Shown: piece after piece, positions 16,501 to 17,858 of the stretch
Layout: every line of letters starts with the position of its first letter
Numbering within the stretch: position 1 is the stretch's first letter
Translations under genes and position numbers: made by a program
Notes under the pieces: model-generated
Seen by the model: the letters and a program-made list of their open reading frames with translations, nothing else
Told to the model about the DNA's origin: nothing
Databases searched by the model: none
Assembly (NCBI GenBank): GCA_046727855.1
Contig: JBKPDL010000076.1
Coordinates: forward strand, 1 to 17,858
Direction: 5' to 3'
Length of the DNA: 17,858 nucleotides
From: DASPWV01 sp046727855
Lineage (GTDB): Bacteria > Acidobacteriota > Vicinamibacteria > Vicinamibacterales > UBA2999

Positions 16501-17072
16501 CCCGTCAATTCGCCGGGGGTCTGCGGTGGGACGAGAAGGCAGGCGAGGTTGATGCCGAATTCGTCGGCAAGCGCCGCTGGCCCCGTTAGCTCGAGCTTGG
16601 CGTTGGTCACGAGCGTGTCGACCCCCATCGCCTTCGCGAACTCGAACAGCTTGCGCTGCCCCGCCGCATCGCGCGGGAAGTTGTCCACGCGATACGCGAT
16701 CATCTTCACGGTGCCCATGCGCGCGCGGATGTCCGCAACCTCCTCGCGCGTGAGGTTCCAATCCAGCGGCTTCGCTACTACGGCGCTGACGTTCTGCGTG
16801 CTCGATCCTTCGACGAAATCAACCACCGCGGCATCAGCCCGTACCACGCCGTCCAGAAAAGTAAGACCGCGAAAACCGGCCGTAGAGATCGCGAGCTTCC
16901 AGTTCGTGAGGCGCTCGTCGCCCACGAGTGTGCGTGTTCGCCATGTCACGCGCTCGAGCGCATCGGGTGCGCGCACGAACTCCGGTTTTTGCGTGGCGCC
17001 CTGGCCGTAGGTCCGCGCATGCACTAAACCGAGCACGACGGCCAGCAGAACGACAGACATCACGGTGCGCAT
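13578..17072 (-). CDS. Large exported protein with duplicated TIM-barrel + ThuA modules
   Basis: The 1164-residue product (start ATG 17072, ribosome site AGGAAAGGA in its leader; an upstream ATG at 17099 lacks one) has a signal peptide at about 1-24. It contains two copies of a two-domain unit. Unit 1 has a sugar-isomerase-like TIM barrel (about 40-285) and a ThuA domain (about 325-560); unit 2 repeats these at about 610-875 and 910-1150 after a Pro/Ala-rich linker. Each ThuA copy opens with ATPKKPRKLLV and carries a conserved FVREGGG, a His-containing G-H stretch, and YGKGR near its end with LGH. ThuA domains are glutamine-amidotransferase-like folds, linked to trehalose/sugar use in some bacteria, with no proven reaction for exported forms. 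The barrels have lost the canonical DTGHW-type motif (DLGAW at 778-782 in copy 2, deleted in copy 1), so they may bind rather than convert sugars. Confidence 0.9.
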   Translation of the reverse strand: MRTVMSVVLLAVVLGLVHARTYGQGATQKPEFVRAPDALERVTWRTRTLVGDERLTNWKLAISTAGFRGLTFLDGVVRADAAVVDFVEGSSTQNVSAVVAKPLDWNLTREEVADIRARMGTVKMIAYRVDNFPRDAAGQRKLFEFAKAMGVDTLVTNAKLELTGPAALADEFGINLACLLVPPQTPGELTGRLQTLTRRVGVGASAADALAVGNRLMYVDVRGATPALFHELNRRNIRPLVLALDTSALQNAASDLYRAIDAFETAVQPAFGANFTEFSRTRPIRRDLARPARGETLTDAEITRRSEEALQKIRAAIPPKAYATPKKPRKLLVIESLQGMSHDTIPHANVMLDEMGRITGAWTTEFNNDLNNLKYPKIKDYDGVFLNSIVGEFAADLEVRDGLARFVREGGGLGGIHGTPWASRNWDEFSEMIGSQSAPHRIEQGVMKVYDAASPLMKPFGGKDLNFREEYYRFEHEGRGRLRWDKVRVLMTVALDDPKIEPRPWNGYKRPGNIYPVSWIREYGKGRVFYSSLGHMPETFMTPELVGHFFAGVQYLLGDLNADATPNPIQTGSGGVLAPPERTNGAAASAQPAASPATPPIPSISERPTGSSLGMIRVGAADNNIWFGWRVGMSDAALKGATLSEMLAKADAYPISLPSVVASSTQTLSAEVPKPVDYRLQTGERAALTYRVRELNEQILAYHALEMGDVASRRKVFEFAKAINAALVTTNADATNLAELDTLATEFGISVALESKTDPRPLVAALEGRSARIGIAADLGAWIQAGIKPVDALAGVKSRLLLVRAADRSAFGANGRSVPPGDGVGALSDFFLAAYRASVKPLSITIGASGTTAADYLRDVTAFERMMWPAMAERVRTMLASPAGQIRGPDRLKPEERQQIEAAAPRRALATPKKPRKLLVTDIQMYSGHSTIPHGNLLLELMAKNTGAFEPTFSNDLNLLKYPAIKQFDAIYLNNVCGMVYNDSEVRDGILRFVREGGGIGGHHAVTFANNNWPEFAEMMGGWAGAHHIEKQMIKVDDAASPLTRSFGSASFEHTDEFYIFPPYSPYSREKQHVLLSIDVEKSDRATANRFCAQCTRPDQDFGLAWIRTYGKGRTYFTPLGHTNIFYTDKRWTEHLLAAIQYILGDLEADASPRRGTDEVRSKN

Positions 17073-17113
17073 GTTCGTGATCCTTTCCTCGTGCGTCATT
17101 CAGTCACCGATCA

Positions 17114-17267
17114 ACGCAGATAAGAGGACGCAGATGGACGCAGATGGACGCAGATGAAACGCAGATAAGACGCAGATAAAAACACAGATAAAAACGCAGA
17201 TAAAAACGCAGATAAAAACGCAGATAAGTCGAGATAGGACGCAGATAAACGCAAGATAAGAACGCAG
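17114..17267 (+). repeat. Short tandem array of ACGCAGAT motif, about 14 copies
   Basis: The motif ACGCAGAT followed by GG, AA, AAG or AAAA recurs at 17114, 17128, 17138, 17148, 17159, 17170, 17182 (as ACACAGAT), 17194, 17206 and 17218, then in decayed form to about 17262. Most steps are 10-12 bp, close to one DNA helical turn. It lies directly upstream of the ThuA-type gene. Motifs of this kind (CACAGATGAACACAGATGG and variants) are widespread dispersed intergenic repeats in several phyla and are often mis-annotated as small proteins. Spacers are too short for CRISPR. Confidence 0.88.
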
Positions 17268-17858
17268 CTGCAGGTTTGGATCGTGGCGGGCAGCAAGGCA
17301 AGTGACCGCGCCTTGGCGTTATGTGAAGCTTGGCGCCTTGCAAGATGCAAAAACATATCAGCGTCTTATCTGTGCGCATCGGCGTCATCTGCGTTCCCCG
17401 CGTTATCTGCGTTTATCTGCGATCCGCTTTATCTGCGTGCATCTGCGGCTTCGATCCGCTGCAGGTTGGATCATGGCAGGCAGCAAGCCAGTGACTGCGC
17501 CCCGGTGTTGTACGAACCTTGTCGCCGCTGCAAGATCCAAAAACGCTATCGGCGTCTCATCTGTGTCCATCGGCGTCATCTGCGTTCCCCGCGTTATCTG
17601 CGTTTATCTGCGATCCACTTCATCTGCGTGCATCTGCTGCTTCGATCCGCTGCAGGTTTGGATCGTGACGGGCAGCAAGCCGGTGACTGCGCCTCGCCGT
17701 CGTGCGAAGCCTGGCACCTTTTGCAAGATCCAAAACGCTATCGGCGTCTCATCTGTGTTCATCGGCGTCATCTGCGTCCGCGCGTTATCTGCGTATATCT
17801 GCCATCCGCTTTATCTGCGTGCATCTGCGGCTTCGATCCGCTGCAGGTTGGATCATGG
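17267..17858 (+). repeat. 191-bp tandem repeat, three full copies plus the start of a fourth
   Basis: The landmark GCTGCAGGTTTGGATC or its near copy starts at 17267, 17458, 17649 and 17840, exactly 191 bp apart each time; a second landmark, CGTTATCTGCG, recurs at 17401, 17592 and 17783, again 191 apart. Internal landmarks shift by one to three bases, showing small compensating indels. The first half of each unit is unique sequence, the second half holds about six ATCTGYG motifs, the reverse complement of the motif in the preceding array. The window ends inside the fourth copy. No credible gene lies in this stretch. Confidence 0.9.

Noticed and set aside
17114..17267. CRISPR-like regular array
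   Set aside because: Motif is about 8 bases with 2-6 base gaps, no unique spacers of normal size, and no cas genes nearby.
17104..17388. Open frames of 81-94 codons with repeated YLRFYLRFYLRF and ICVHLRP peptides
   Set aside because: The peptides are simply translations of the ACGCAGAT-type DNA repeat read on the minus strand; there is no ribosome site or recognisable domain.

Overview
This 17.9 kb GC-rich window is chromosomal DNA from a bacterium whose gene content points to a soil Acidobacteriota, perhaps Vicinamibacteria. That placement is inferred from the combination of a DUF1552 protein, a cytochrome c with a planctomycete/acidobacterial-type heme-binding tail, a PQQ alcohol dehydrogenase, ThuA proteins and many exported enzymes. 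No rRNA, tRNA or other taxonomic marker is present. I see no phage, IS element, CRISPR array or tRNA gene.

Layout. (1) Positions 3-3700, plus strand: a 5'-truncated DUF1552 protein with the end of a Tat-like signal, then a di-heme cytochrome c overlapping it, then a periplasmic PQQ alcohol dehydrogenase. This looks like an electron-transfer operon, and it ends at a hairpin between convergent genes (3720-3738). (2) Positions 3744-4451, minus strand: an exported VOC/glyoxalase-like protein, followed by about 490 bp without an intact gene that holds the 3' remnant of a lost gene (4830-4946). (3) Positions 4940-11541, minus strand, tightly packed: a secreted beta-helix protein, a 1319-residue fusion (amidohydrolase + sugar dehydrogenase + FG-GAP repeats) and an exported aldose 1-epimerase. 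Junctions of 3 bp and an overlap suggest one transcript. (4) Positions 11605-12434, plus strand: two small cytosolic proteins, a TIGR00725/SLOG-family protein and a muconolactone-isomerase-like protein. (5) Positions 12481-17072, minus strand: an exported SMP-30/gluconolactonase, a 158-bp spacer with three consecutive inverted repeats, and a 1164-residue protein in which a TIM-barrel + ThuA module is duplicated. (6) Positions 17114-17858: a repeat region, with about 14 copies of a 10-12 bp ACGCAGAT motif followed by a 191-bp tandem repeat carrying the same motif in the opposite orientation.

How the genes may work together. Most products carry signal peptides. A mutarotase, a sugar-dehydrogenase domain, a lactonase of SMP-30 type and a beta-helix protein of the pectate-lyase type would together allow extracytoplasmic sugar release, oxidation to a lactone and lactone hydrolysis, with the PQQ dehydrogenase and cytochrome c as a respiratory outlet. 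This pathway is an inference from families and proximity. The two most unusual items are the three-part 1319-residue fusion and the duplicated ThuA protein, whose TIM barrels appear to have lost their catalytic motifs.
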